DNA from: an uncultured Prevotella sp.
GTDB taxonomy: Bacteria > Bacteroidota > Bacteroidia > Bacteroidales > Bacteroidaceae
Reading direction: 5' to 3'
DNA: 55,278 bases
NCBI GenBank assembly: GCA_946405145.1
Contig: CAMJGE010000013.1
Location: forward strand, 1 to 55,278
The notes beneath the pieces are model-generated. The model saw only the letters and a list, made by a program, of their open reading frames with translations, searched no databases and was not told the origin of the DNA. Both the position numbers and the translations under genes were made by a program. Shown piece after piece: positions 45,232-53,849 of the stretch (its first letter is position 1; each line of letters opens with the position of its first letter).

Positions 45232-46152
45232 TCACATTTTACTCTTTTCTGCAATACGCAGTTTAGCACTACGACTACGGGGGTTACACAGTTGTTCTTC
45301 CTCGTTGGGTATAATTACCTTATTGCTGATTTGTCGGAAGGGGGCTTCTGTGCGTCCAAAGAAGTCTTGTTTGACTTTTCCTTCCACGTTACCAGCCTTG
45401 ATGATATTCTTCACGATACGATCCTCTAACGAATGGTACGTGATGACCGAAAGCCTACCACCTTCTCGGAGGACTTCTTGTGCCCCATATAGCATCTCCT
45501 TTAAAGCTTCCATCTCGTGGTTGACTTCTATGCGGAGTGCCTGAAACAATTTGGCCGTCTCTTTTTTCACACGTTCACGCATAAATAGATTCTCTGTAAT
45601 CTGCATAAGGTCGCCAGTAGTCTCAATAGCCTTCTCACCTCTTGCCTTGGTAATGGCAGTAGCAATCTTACGGGCATTCTTCAGCTCTCCATATATATAA
45701 AAGATATTCGCCAGTTGCTCTTCATCAAAATTATTGAGAATCTCTGCTGCCGTTACACCAGAGCGTTTATTCATACGCATATCCAAAGGGGCATCGAAGC
45801 GGAATGAAAAGCCTCTGGTTTCATCGTCAAAGTGATGGCTCGAAACACCAAGATCGGCTAAAAGTCCGTCAATCTGCTCTATACCATAGTAGCGCATCCA
45901 GTTCCGAAGATATCTGAAATTACTTCTGACAAATGTGAATCTGCTATCGTTAAGTATATTCTTTTCCGCATCTTCATCCTGATCAAAGCTATACAGATGT
46001 CCGTTTTCTCCTAAACGGCTCAGTATCTCCCGACTATGTCCCCCGCCTCCGAAAGTTACATCGACATAAATACCGTTTGGTACGATATCGAGTCCATCGA
46101 CGCTCTCTTTAAGGAGGACAGGTACGTGATATGTCTCTTCATTCGATATCAT
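45232..46152 (-). CDS. rsmH: 16S rRNA m4C1402 methyltransferase RsmH
   Basis: RsmH (306 aa, also called MraW) methylates N4 of C1402 in 16S rRNA. HVPVLLKESVDGL, the SAM-binding VDVTFGGGGHSREIL, DGLLADLGVSSHHFD and VITYHSLEDRIVKN are family motifs. It overlaps mraZ by four bases and precedes ftsL by three, the standard start of a dcw cluster. Confidence 0.97.
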   Translation of the reverse strand: MISNEETYHVPVLLKESVDGLDIVPNGIYVDVTFGGGGHSREILSRLGENGHLYSFDQDEDAEKNILNDSRFTFVRSNFRYLRNWMRYYGIEQIDGLLADLGVSSHHFDDETRGFSFRFDAPLDMRMNKRSGVTAAEILNNFDEEQLANIFYIYGELKNARKIATAITKARGEKAIETTGDLMQITENLFMRERVKKETAKLFQALRIEVNHEMEALKEMLYGAQEVLREGGRLSVITYHSLEDRIVKNIIKAGNVEGKVKQDFFGRTEAPFRQISNKVIIPNEEEQLCNPRSRSAKLRIAEKSKM

Positions 46153-46604
46153 AGAGCATTGTCGGTGTTCATAATTTGCTCAAACTCCACAGCAAAGTCT
46201 TTTTCAGACTTGAGTGTCATCTCCAGATTCTGTGGTGCCCATATCTCAATAGTGTCGTCCATACCGATAAACTGGATGTCCTGCTCAATTTCTGCAGCTT
46301 TCAGTAGGCGTTTTGAGATGAGGAATCGTCCGTTGCCGTCGAGATTAATAACTTCTGCTTCCGACACAAATTGACGGAACATTTGCTGATGAGAAGGCTT
46401 CCAAGGACGAAGCTGATTCTTCAGTATATCAAGACGCCCGTTCCAGACGCTCTCAGGATATAGCACCAGACATTTTTGGAAAACATCTTTGCGCAGCACC
46501 AGATTTTCTTCGCCAGATGCTTGCAACATCTTGCGGAAAATCGCTGGCAGAAAGGCTCTTCCCTTTGCATCAGTCTTAGCTTCTATATTACCTAAAAAAC
46601 GCAT
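46149..46604 (-). CDS. mraZ: Transcriptional regulator MraZ
   Basis: MraZ (151 aa) is a DNA-binding protein with two AbrB/SpoVT-like swapped-hairpin halves, each with a DxxGR-type motif: TDAKGRAFLPAIF and LDGNGRFLISKRL. In Escherichia coli it represses its own dcw operon by binding TGGG repeats spaced 10 bp apart. The frame extends 24 codons upstream, but these read through the promoter and the 10-bp repeats, so ATG at 46604 (MRFLGNIEAK) is the start. It is the first gene of the dcw cluster. Confidence 0.95.
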   Translation of the reverse strand: MRFLGNIEAKTDAKGRAFLPAIFRKMLQASGEENLVLRKDVFQKCLVLYPESVWNGRLDILKNQLRPWKPSHQQMFRQFVSEAEVINLDGNGRFLISKRLLKAAEIEQDIQFIGMDDTIEIWAPQNLEMTLKSEKDFAVEFEQIMNTDNAL

Positions 46605-46633
46605 ACGTACATCTTTAATATATAATTCGGTCA

Positions 46634-46641
46634 CAAAGATA
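46634..46641 (-). promoter_or_regulatory. -7 box of the mraZ/dcw promoter
   Basis: Minus-strand TATCTTTG lies 29 bases before the mraZ ATG. The expected -33 position, 19-20 bp upstream, falls within the adjacent 10-bp repeats. Confidence 0.8.
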
Positions 46642-46650
46642 GATATTTTT

Positions 46651-46680
46651 CCCCACATTTCCCCACATTTCCCCACATTT
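46651..46680 (-). promoter_or_regulatory. Three 10-bp repeats, probable MraZ operator
   Basis: On the minus strand the unit AAATGTGGGG occurs three times without change, giving TGGG every 10 bp. This is the arrangement of MraZ binding sites described in Escherichia coli (TGGGN with five-base spacers). The array starts 9 bp upstream of the -7 box and covers the -33 region, so a bound MraZ would block the promoter. Binding is inferred from pattern and position. Confidence 0.75.
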
Positions 46681-46787
46681 TTTTAAATTTAACTTTAATT
46701 TGCTGATTTAGGTGGGTTTTGTGTATAAAATACATTTAAAAAGAAAGATTTTTTCTGGTTTTTTGCTCAAATATAAAAGAAATGTGC

Positions 46788-46795
46788 TATTTTTG
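46788..46795 (+). promoter_or_regulatory. -7 box of the glsA-glsB promoter
   Basis: TATTTTTG lies 27 bases before the ATG at 46823. The 146 bases between it and the mraZ promoter region are A/T-rich; I see no other element in them. Confidence 0.6.
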
Positions 46796-46822
46796 CACCT
46801 TGGTTAGTGTTTTGAAGAGAAT

Positions 46823-47650
46823 ATGGCAACTGTCACAGAGAAAACTATCGACATTGATAGCATCCTGAAGGGGAAGATTGGCGCGAAAATGAAGTTCGTG
46901 CCAAAACCCTTGATTGGATGGCTGAAACGTATTGCCCATCAGGATGAGGTGAATGCTTTTCTTTGGGAAAGTCGTGGCAAGACTGGTGTTGAGTGGTTAG
47001 AGGCTTGCGTTAAGTATCTTGACATGACTTTAGAAGTGGAAGGAAAAGAAAATCTTCCTGATCCCAATGATAATAAGCTCTATACGTTTGTTAGTAACCA
47101 TCCTCTTGGTGGAGAAGATGGCGTGGCTTTAGGGGCAATTATCGGGCGGCATTATAATGGTCGCTTCCGTTATCTTGTCAATGATCTGTTGATGAATCTT
47201 CCTGGGCTTGCGCCAGTTTGCATCCCGATTAATAAGACAGGTCATCAGAGTAGGAATTTCCCGGCAATGGTGAAGGCGGGCTTTGAAAGCAATAATCATA
47301 TGTTGATGTTTCCTGCAGGCCTGTGTTCTCGTCGTCACAAAGGTGTTATTAGAGACATAACCTGGTCTAAGACATTTATTTCCAAGAGTGTAGAATACAA
47401 ACGTGATGTAGTGCCCATCCACTTTAGTGGGCAGAATTCAGACTTCTTTTATCGCCTTGCAAACTTCAGCGATAAGTGTTTGCCATTTAATTTGGCAATG
47501 CTTTTCCTTGTCGATGAGATGTATAAAAATGTGCATAAGACTTTTCGTGTTACTATTGGAAAGCCTATTCCTTGGCAAACATTTGATAGAAGTAAAAGTC
47601 CGATGGAATGGGCACAATATGTAAGAGATCAAGTTTACTCACTCGAATAA
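46823..47650 (+). CDS. glsA: PlsC-like O-acyltransferase, glycine-lipid type (GlsA-like)
   Basis: A 275-aa lysophospholipid-acyltransferase-like protein. The acyltransferase motif is NHPLGGEDG (His and Asp), with FPAGLCSRR as the second block and VVPIHFSG later. In Bacteroides thetaiotaomicron, GlsA adds the ester-linked fatty acid to N-acyl-glycine to form glycine lipids, and its gene adjoins glsB. The pairing with a GNAT-type N-acyltransferase 42 bases downstream supports the same role. A general lysophospholipid acyltransferase is the alternative. Confidence 0.78.
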   Translation: MATVTEKTIDIDSILKGKIGAKMKFVPKPLIGWLKRIAHQDEVNAFLWESRGKTGVEWLEACVKYLDMTLEVEGKENLPDPNDNKLYTFVSNHPLGGEDGVALGAIIGRHYNGRFRYLVNDLLMNLPGLAPVCIPINKTGHQSRNFPAMVKAGFESNNHMLMFPAGLCSRRHKGVIRDITWSKTFISKSVEYKRDVVPIHFSGQNSDFFYRLANFSDKCLPFNLAMLFLVDEMYKNVHKTFRVTIGKPIPWQTFDRSKSPMEWAQYVRDQVYSLE

Positions 47651-47692
47651 TACAGAAAGAAATATTTCTACACGAATTCAATAAACCAAGCA

Positions 47693-48688
47693 ATGGAACA
47701 AGAAATCATCCAGCCAATCGCCAAAGAGGTCCTAAAAAAGGAACTGACTCCGGAACTTCAGCTTCGTATGACCAACAAGAGTCATAATGAGATTTATGTT
47801 GTCACGGCGCATAATGCACCCAATGTTATGAAAGAGATTGGGCGCCTGCGTGAGATTGCCTTCCGTGAAGCAGGAGGTGGTACGGGCAAAGCAATGGATA
47901 TTGATGAATTCGATACATGTGATAATTGCTATAAGCAACTTATTGTCTGGAATCCAGAGGATGAAGAGATTATTGGTGGCTATCGTTACCTTGAAGGTAC
48001 AAGCTGGGAGATGGATGAGAAAGGGCAACCCAAGCTTGCAACTAGTCATATGTTCCATTTTTCAGAGAAGTTCCTCAAGGAGTATATGCCTTATACCATC
48101 GAATTGGGTCGCTCGTTCGTATCGTTACCCTATCAGAGTTCCCGTATGGGAGCAAAAAGTCTTTTTGCACTCGACAACCTTTGGGACGGACTGGGTGCTC
48201 TGACGGTCATCAAGCCCAATGTGCGTTATTTCTTCGGCAAATTTACCATGTATCCCTCTTATATCCGTCGTGGAAGAGATATGATTCTCTACTTCTTGCA
48301 TAAGCATTTTGCAGACAAAGAGAACCTCATTGTGTCGATGAAACCGCTGGAAATCGAGGCTGATCCAAAGGAATTGGAGCAGTTGTTCTGCGAGAAAGAG
48401 TTTAAGAAAGACTATTTGATCCTGAATACTGAGATTCGTAAGCTGGGCTATAACATCCCACCGCTGGTGAATGCATACATGAGTCTCTCACCAACGATGA
48501 AGCTCTTCGGCACAGCAATTAACTATGGCTTTGGCGATGTGGAAGAGACGGGCATACTTATTGCTATCGAGGAAATCTTCGAGCAGAAGCGGGTGCGCCA
48601 CATTGATTCTTTTATCAAGGAGCATCCCGAGGCCTTGAAAATTACAAGTGGTGCCAATAAGGTTATCTATAAGGAAAAGAAAGACTAA
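47693..48688 (+). CDS. glsB: GNAT/hemolysin-like N-acyltransferase (GlsB-like)
   Basis: A 331-aa protein of the hemolysin-like acyltransferase fold related to OlsB and long-chain N-acyl amino acid synthases. Marks are IGRLREIAFREAGGGTGK, QLIVWNPEDEEIIGGYRYLEG, and ELGRSFVSLPYQ. In Bacteroides, GlsB acylates glycine with 3-hydroxy fatty acids, making commendamide and the precursor of glycine lipids; ornithine or other amino acids are possible substrates. It likely shares the promoter in front of the glsA-like gene. Confidence 0.78.
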   Translation: MEQEIIQPIAKEVLKKELTPELQLRMTNKSHNEIYVVTAHNAPNVMKEIGRLREIAFREAGGGTGKAMDIDEFDTCDNCYKQLIVWNPEDEEIIGGYRYLEGTSWEMDEKGQPKLATSHMFHFSEKFLKEYMPYTIELGRSFVSLPYQSSRMGAKSLFALDNLWDGLGALTVIKPNVRYFFGKFTMYPSYIRRGRDMILYFLHKHFADKENLIVSMKPLEIEADPKELEQLFCEKEFKKDYLILNTEIRKLGYNIPPLVNAYMSLSPTMKLFGTAINYGFGDVEETGILIAIEEIFEQKRVRHIDSFIKEHPEALKITSGANKVIYKEKKD

Positions 48689-48705
48689 GGGTTAAAAATC
48701 CCCAT

Positions 48706-49404
48706 TTATTCGACAAGTAATTGGAGTCCAACTCCTCTTACTGTCTTCAATGTAATCTTTGTTTCATCAGCAAGGAGTTTACGTAGCTTGTTGACAAACA
48801 CGTCGAGTGAGCGTGATGCAAAATAGTCGTCTTCGGTATTCCAGAACCGACTGAGGATGGCTTCGCGTCGTACAACGTTGTTCTTATTCTCTGCCAATAG
48901 TTGAAGAATCTGAGCTTCACGCTGGGTAATAGTCTGAGAAACACCGGATTCATCGTTACGAAGTGTAGCATGTTCGGCATCAAGGGTGTATTTGCCGAGT
49001 TTATAGTGATTTGTCTCCTTGCTTGTTTTGCTGCCACCTCGCATCTTCATCAACGCTTGAATGTGTGCGTCGAGTTCTTCAGGTACGAATGGTTTCTTCA
49101 CATAGTTGTTGATGCCCAAGCGATAACCTGCCTTTACATCATTAGGCGAGGTAAGGGCTGAAGTGAAGATGATGATAACATCTTGATCCGTCTCGCGGAT
49201 ACGCTCCACCATTTCAAAACCGTTCATCACAGGCATATCGATGTCTGAGATAATGACATCGGGGTTGATCTCCTGCCATGCTTGCAGTCCTTCCTTGCCG
49301 TTGGAAGCAGTTGTTACTTTGTAACCGCCTATGATATCCTCCAGTCCTGTTTTCTCGATATATGCCAGCGAGGCATCGTCTTCCACGAGTAATAGCTTGA
49401 TCAT
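48706..49404 (-). CDS. OmpR-family response regulator
   Basis: A 232-aa regulator with a receiver domain (LLVEDDASLA, phosphoacceptor Asp in VIISDIDMPVMNGF, KKPF) and a winged-helix OmpR/PhoB output domain (about 135-230, ITQREAQILQLLAENKNNVV, RSLDVFVNKLRKLL). It overlaps the kinase stop by four bases (ATGA). It resembles the RprY type of Bacteroides, but I cannot assign that symbol. Confidence 0.93.
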   Translation of the reverse strand: MIKLLLVEDDASLAYIEKTGLEDIIGGYKVTTASNGKEGLQAWQEINPDVIISDIDMPVMNGFEMVERIRETDQDVIIIFTSALTSPNDVKAGYRLGINNYVKKPFVPEELDAHIQALMKMRGGSKTSKETNHYKLGKYTLDAEHATLRNDESGVSQTITQREAQILQLLAENKNNVVRREAILSRFWNTEDDYFASRSLDVFVNKLRKLLADETKITLKTVRGVGLQLLVE

Positions 49405-50696
49405 ACGTTTTTAGGTATAAATAAGGTGAATTCTGAATATTTGTCTTTTTCGCTCGATACGGTGACTTTGCCCCCATGGGCCTGCATCACCTGATCCACG
49501 TAGTTCAGCCCCAAGCCAAAGCCTGACACACCTCCCTTGCGGTTGTGCTCATGAACAGCAGCCCTTCCAAACTTGTCGAAGATAATCAACTGGTCTTCCT
49601 TCGAGATGCCGATGCCATTGTCGCGCACCTTCAGGAGTATGTATTTGTCGCTGTTCTGAGAGGTAATACTGATCTCAATCTGGTCTTTGGAATATTTGAT
49701 GGCGTTGTCAATCAGGTTTGAGATGGCTTCAGTGAGATATTGCTCATCAGCCACCACATGTTTCTCTAGCAAATCTACGATGAAATCGATATTTTTCTCC
49801 GATTTCGCCTTCGCTTTCTCCACGATGTCATCGACAACGGCCTCTAGGTTTACCGTCTGTTTGTTCAGTATCAGTTTCCTGTTTTCCAGCTTTGAGATGG
49901 TGAGCAGCTTGTTTACCAGCGCCAACAGGTGCTCAGCCTCGCTCTCAATGATCGAGAAGTATTTCTCCTTGATATCCGGTTTGTCATCCACCTTCCCGCT
50001 ATGCAGGAAGCGGGCTCCCATGATGATGCTCGAAAGGGGCGACTTCATATCGTGAACCATCGCATAAGAGAAGTCGTTTCGAAGGTCGGCCATCAGTTTC
50101 TGTTCGTCGAGATAGCGCAACAGTCTCAGCAGGATAGCCCCAAACAGAATCAGGATGATAGCGCTGGCCAGGAACAACGGACTGAGTCTGCGAGCCAATG
50201 TGGGGTAGGGATTGTTGAGGGCCAGCTGTAGCCCCTTCGACTGGTCGCGCCTGATGCTGAACACCCTGGTTTTCAATGAGGTGGTGGTCAGCTGGTCATT
50301 GCTCTGTCTGAGTGTCTTCCCTTGATGATCCACTTCGAGGATGGTGAAGTTGCGGTCCAGATTGACCACACTGAGCAGACTGTCAACAAAGAGGGCCAGT
50401 GTGTCGAGCGACACCTCTGAGTGGTATCTGCGACTCAGTACATCGTTCATGCCCTCTACCGATGAAACCAGCGAAAGGTCACCACGCAACTCTGGCAGAC
50501 TGAGCGTATCGCCCTTCGACACGATATCCGCTCTGTGATAACTCTCGTAGAACATGGCCCAAGGCAACTGATTACCAGCCTTTTCCGAGATATCCCTCAC
50601 TTCAGAGCGATACGTCATCCACATGTAGAGTCCCAACAGCAGCATCACTGCCACCATCGCTCCTACCGACACATATTTATATTTGTTTTTCTGCAT
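49401..50696 (-). CDS. Membrane sensor histidine kinase
   Basis: A 431-aa kinase with two membrane helices (about 8-27 and 170-190 of the mature start at 50696), a periplasmic sensor domain of about 140 residues between them, and a cytoplasmic core. The H-box is MVHDMKSPLSSIIMGARFL, followed by HATPase motifs LIDNAIKYS, VRDNGIGISKEDQ and GFGLGLNYV. The ATG at 50696 (MQKNKYKY) is chosen because it follows the -7 box at 50706-50713; a longer frame upstream crosses that box. It is coupled to the OmpR-type regulator. Confidence 0.92.
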   Translation of the reverse strand: MQKNKYKYVSVGAMVAVMLLLGLYMWMTYRSEVRDISEKAGNQLPWAMFYESYHRADIVSKGDTLSLPELRGDLSLVSSVEGMNDVLSRRYHSEVSLDTLALFVDSLLSVVNLDRNFTILEVDHQGKTLRQSNDQLTTTSLKTRVFSIRRDQSKGLQLALNNPYPTLARRLSPLFLASAIILILFGAILLRLLRYLDEQKLMADLRNDFSYAMVHDMKSPLSSIIMGARFLHSGKVDDKPDIKEKYFSIIESEAEHLLALVNKLLTISKLENRKLILNKQTVNLEAVVDDIVEKAKAKSEKNIDFIVDLLEKHVVADEQYLTEAISNLIDNAIKYSKDQIEISITSQNSDKYILLKVRDNGIGISKEDQLIIFDKFGRAAVHEHNRKGGVSGFGLGLNYVDQVMQAHGGKVTVSSEKDKYSEFTLFIPKNV

Positions 50697-50705
50697 AACC
50701 GACCG

Positions 50706-50735
50706 CAAAGATAATGCAAATCGGGGTAAAAACAA
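50706..50735 (-). promoter_or_regulatory. Promoter of the OmpR-type two-component operon
   Basis: Minus-strand TATCTTTG (50713-50706) is preceded by TTTG (50735-50732) with 18 bp between, close to the Bacteroidetes -33/-7 spacing. The ATG follows nine bases after the -7 box. Confidence 0.75.
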
Positions 50736-50756
50736 AATAAATCGTGTTTTATTTTC

Positions 50757-53294
50757 TTACAGTCTGTTTTTCTCTTCATTACCAGCACCAGAGCCCTTGT
50801 ATTTCGAGCGAGAGACGTTGAAGTTGTAACTTAGCGTCAGACCCACACACTGCGTATAGGTGTACACATCCTGGTCTGTCAGACCGATGGCATAGTAAGT
50901 GGTCATCTTATTCTTTGATGTGCGGAAGATGTCGTTGGCATAGAGCGTACACGAAAGCCGTTCGTTCCAGAAGGACTTCTGCAGACGGGCATTCACAGCG
51001 AAGTTGCTACCACGATACATGAAAGCCCAGTGGTTGCTGCTGGTATAACTGGCTTGCACCAGCGCTTTCGTCGTGGGATTGATGACAAACCAGCTCTTCA
51101 AGTCGAAGCTGAATTCGGGCTTGTTTAGTTTCTCTGGTACACCGTATTTTTCTGCGTCAAATATCTGCTGGTAATAGTGCAGTGTGACATTCGGTTGCCA
51201 GAAGCCAAGTTTTGGCGAGGCGACGAGGGTGGCATAGACGCGATCCTGATGATCGAAGTTGACAGGCTGGAAGATGGCTATCTCTTTCTCTTCATCATAC
51301 ACTCTGCCAATATGGGTGAAGAGGTCGTTCTCTCGGGTAAAGCCAGCCACAAAAGTCAGCCACGAGTAGGTCAGATTAAGATCGATGCTCTGGCGTACCG
51401 ATGGGCGTAACAGCGGATTGCCACCCTCATAGAACATACGGCTGTCATAGACAATCATAGATTCCAGCATACGGTAGGGCGGGCGAGTGATACGCTTGCT
51501 ATAGCTCAATTGCGCGCTCCACTTGCCTTTCTGCCATGCAACTGACAGATTGGGGAACCAGTCATTATAGGTGCGACTGGGCTCTTGCTGCCATTCGCCA
51601 AACGAGTAGTAATCCGCTTTTACATGCTCAAAGCGAAGGCCGGCATTCAGTCGCCACTGTCCTAACTGGCACTCATATTCAGCAAAACCGGCAATGTTCT
51701 GTTCTTTCATCTCGTTGTCTGTCTCTGGTATGATACCTTCTTGATTGACATTGTGACCATAACTCTTCGTGCTTGTAGCTTCTGTTCCACCACTCAACAC
51801 ACCTTTCCATACAGGATAAGCCAGAATCAGCTTTCCTGCCATCATCTTGCGGTTTTCATGGTTAAGGGTAGTGATGGTGCGGTCACCCAGTTCTTTACTG
51901 AATTCCTGCTGGTTGAGATGACTCTCCGCTTTACGTTGCAGAATCGTTGCATTCAGGTCGATGTCCAGTTGCCCAGCCTTTCCCACATAATATGTGTTCA
52001 GTTCCCATACAGGTTTGTCGAGTTCATCGATATCTGTCTTCAAAAGGACATCACCGTAGAAGGCGCCATTCTTGAGATAGTTCTGCGTCATGTCAGACTT
52101 GAATCTATTATAGAATTTCTTCTGCGACGAGAAACTCAGTCCCAGTGAATGATCGGTATTGAAATCATAACTCAGACCTGCCTTGTACTGCATTTCCGTC
52201 CAACTGCTCCTGACGGGCAGATCAGCATGAACATTGAAATAGTCCTTTTTGATATGCAACTCCTGCTCAATGTCTTGGTCAGCACTGTAGTGACCGTTGT
52301 CGAGGGCCGCGTTAGCAAAGACCTCCAATCCGCCTGTGCGATATTTCAGGGTCAGGTCGTTGTAGCTGCTCCACTTGTTGTTTTTCCACGTATCGCTTGT
52401 CACCATCAGGCTCAGTCCGTCACCTTGTGTCTTCAGTGTCTTGATACGGATGACGGCATTCACCTCAGCATTGTATTGGGCACCAGGAGCAGTGATGACA
52501 TCAACGCTCTTGATATCTACCGATTTCAGTTGCTTCAGTTCGCTCTTATCGCGTACTTTTTTGTTATTGATATAGATCTCTGGTTCACCTTTCGCCAGCA
52601 CTTCAAACTTACCATCCTTGCCCTTCATCATAGGCATCATCGATAGCAGGTCGTCGGCTGTTCCAATGTCGTGCAGGATAGAGTGCTGCACATCTACCGT
52701 CAAGCCGCCTTGAGTCATCTTGTACTGTGGAATCTCACCTTTAACCTCTACGCCTTTCACCATATAGGTCTCTGGCAGAAGGGTGATAGTACCAACATGC
52801 CCCACGCTGATGTTGCGACTGACTGTCTGATAGCCGATATACGATACCTTCAGCGTGATATGCTGGGTCTTGCAGGGAATCACGAAGTCGCCATTCTCAT
52901 TGCTGACACCACCATTCACAAAGCCTTCGTTGAGTAAAGCGATATTGGCAAACTCGATGGGATTGCCACTATCATCAACCACGCGTCCGATAACCTTCGT
53001 GTCCTCCTTTTGGGTACATTCTATATAGATATCCTGATGGTCGAAGGTAAGGTGCATGGGATAGAATCCGCAAACCTGGCGGACAGCATCTCTGACAGAT
53101 ACATTCTCCAAACGGGTGGTGACGGTAAAATCCTCCAATTCATCGAAGATGAAGTTGAGCTTATAATGATCCTGAGCGTTATCAATCCAGATCAGGGCCT
53201 CGCTGAGCGATACGTTCTGGAAGTCGTGTGATAACTGCTGCGCCTTTGCGCTCATGGCGACAAGGCACAATAAGAGTACATATAGCTTTTTCAT
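50757..53294 (-). CDS. TonB-dependent outer membrane receptor with STN-like domain
   Basis: An 845-aa outer membrane protein. It has a signal peptide (residues 1-18, ends SAKA/QQ), an STN-like domain (about 22-95), a carboxypeptidase regulatory-like beta-sandwich (about 98-180, GRVVDDSGNPIEFANIALL), a plug (about 190-290), and a large C-terminal beta-barrel. The barrel ends in an aromatic strand before a short tail. The STN module is the part that, in FecA-like receptors, passes a signal to an anti-sigma factor; an anti-sigma and an ECF sigma gene precede it in the same operon. No SusD partner follows. Substrate unknown. Confidence 0.88.
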   Translation of the reverse strand: MKKLYVLLLCLVAMSAKAQQLSHDFQNVSLSEALIWIDNAQDHYKLNFIFDELEDFTVTTRLENVSVRDAVRQVCGFYPMHLTFDHQDIYIECTQKEDTKVIGRVVDDSGNPIEFANIALLNEGFVNGGVSNENGDFVIPCKTQHITLKVSYIGYQTVSRNISVGHVGTITLLPETYMVKGVEVKGEIPQYKMTQGGLTVDVQHSILHDIGTADDLLSMMPMMKGKDGKFEVLAKGEPEIYINNKKVRDKSELKQLKSVDIKSVDVITAPGAQYNAEVNAVIRIKTLKTQGDGLSLMVTSDTWKNNKWSSYNDLTLKYRTGGLEVFANAALDNGHYSADQDIEQELHIKKDYFNVHADLPVRSSWTEMQYKAGLSYDFNTDHSLGLSFSSQKKFYNRFKSDMTQNYLKNGAFYGDVLLKTDIDELDKPVWELNTYYVGKAGQLDIDLNATILQRKAESHLNQQEFSKELGDRTITTLNHENRKMMAGKLILAYPVWKGVLSGGTEATSTKSYGHNVNQEGIIPETDNEMKEQNIAGFAEYECQLGQWRLNAGLRFEHVKADYYSFGEWQQEPSRTYNDWFPNLSVAWQKGKWSAQLSYSKRITRPPYRMLESMIVYDSRMFYEGGNPLLRPSVRQSIDLNLTYSWLTFVAGFTRENDLFTHIGRVYDEEKEIAIFQPVNFDHQDRVYATLVASPKLGFWQPNVTLHYYQQIFDAEKYGVPEKLNKPEFSFDLKSWFVINPTTKALVQASYTSSNHWAFMYRGSNFAVNARLQKSFWNERLSCTLYANDIFRTSKNKMTTYYAIGLTDQDVYTYTQCVGLTLSYNFNVSRSKYKGSGAGNEEKNRL

Positions 53295-53303
53295 AGTGCT
53301 GGC

Positions 53304-53849
53304 TTATTCAATGGTGATGGTTTCTTCGTTGAGTGTCAGACGCACTTTCTCGAAGTGGTTGATCTTGTCGATAATTTCCTGAAGGGTGTTGTCAGTCTCC
53401 CATTGCAGATAGAAGCGGATGGTGCGTGCATTGTTGTTCTTAAACTCCACCTTGATATGATAGCTATCGCTTACAAACTTCATGATCTGCTGTAGCTCCA
53501 CATTGTTAAATTCCACAGGGGCATTTTTCGTGGGAACCATCTCCGTGCCGTAGGTCTTTTCAACCTTGTCTATATCAGGCTTACGCTCCGCAATAGCCGT
53601 CTTCGGCTTCTCGTCTGTCTCGATGAAATGGGCGATTGTGGCGTAGGAAATGCCTGAAAGCATCAGCACACCAATGATAGAGGCTGCAATCTTTAAGATG
53701 GGAAATCCACTTCTCTTATTCTTGAACCTCATCCATTCCTCGTTGGCATCAGGCACAGGAATATTCACCTCGTCCAACATCTGGTCGAGCTGCTCATCTG
53801 TGTATTTCTCAGGGTGCAGTAGCATCCTGATCTGCTCTTCTTTCTTCAT
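53304..53849 (-). CDS. Short DUF4974 anti-sigma factor
   Basis: A 181-aa single-pass membrane protein with a cytoplasmic N-terminus of about 50 residues, a helix at about 51-71 (ILKIAASIIGVLMLSGISYA), and a periplasmic C-terminal DUF4974 domain (about 110-181, VEFNNVELQQIMKFVSDSY). The FecR core domain that usually stands between helix and DUF4974 is missing. It overlaps the sigma gene by four bases. Its N-terminus most likely holds the sigma factor; the DUF4974 and the receptor's STN share a fold type and may interact. Confidence 0.82.
   Translation of the reverse strand: MKKEEQIRMLLHPEKYTDEQLDQMLDEVNIPVPDANEEWMRFKNKRSGFPILKIAASIIGVLMLSGISYATIAHFIETDEKPKTAIAERKPDIDKVEKTYGTEMVPTKNAPVEFNNVELQQIMKFVSDSYHIKVEFKNNNARTIRFYLQWETDNTLQEIIDKINHFEKVRLTLNEETITIE

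Noticed and set aside
31112..46604. Missing murF, murB and ddl in the dcw cluster as a sign of gene loss
   Set aside because: These genes are often located elsewhere in Bacteroidetes; the window cannot show loss.
46605..46676. Extra 24 N-terminal codons of mraZ reading MGKCGEMWGK
   Set aside because: These residues come from reading the 10-bp repeats and promoter; the MraZ fold starts at MRFLGNIEAK.
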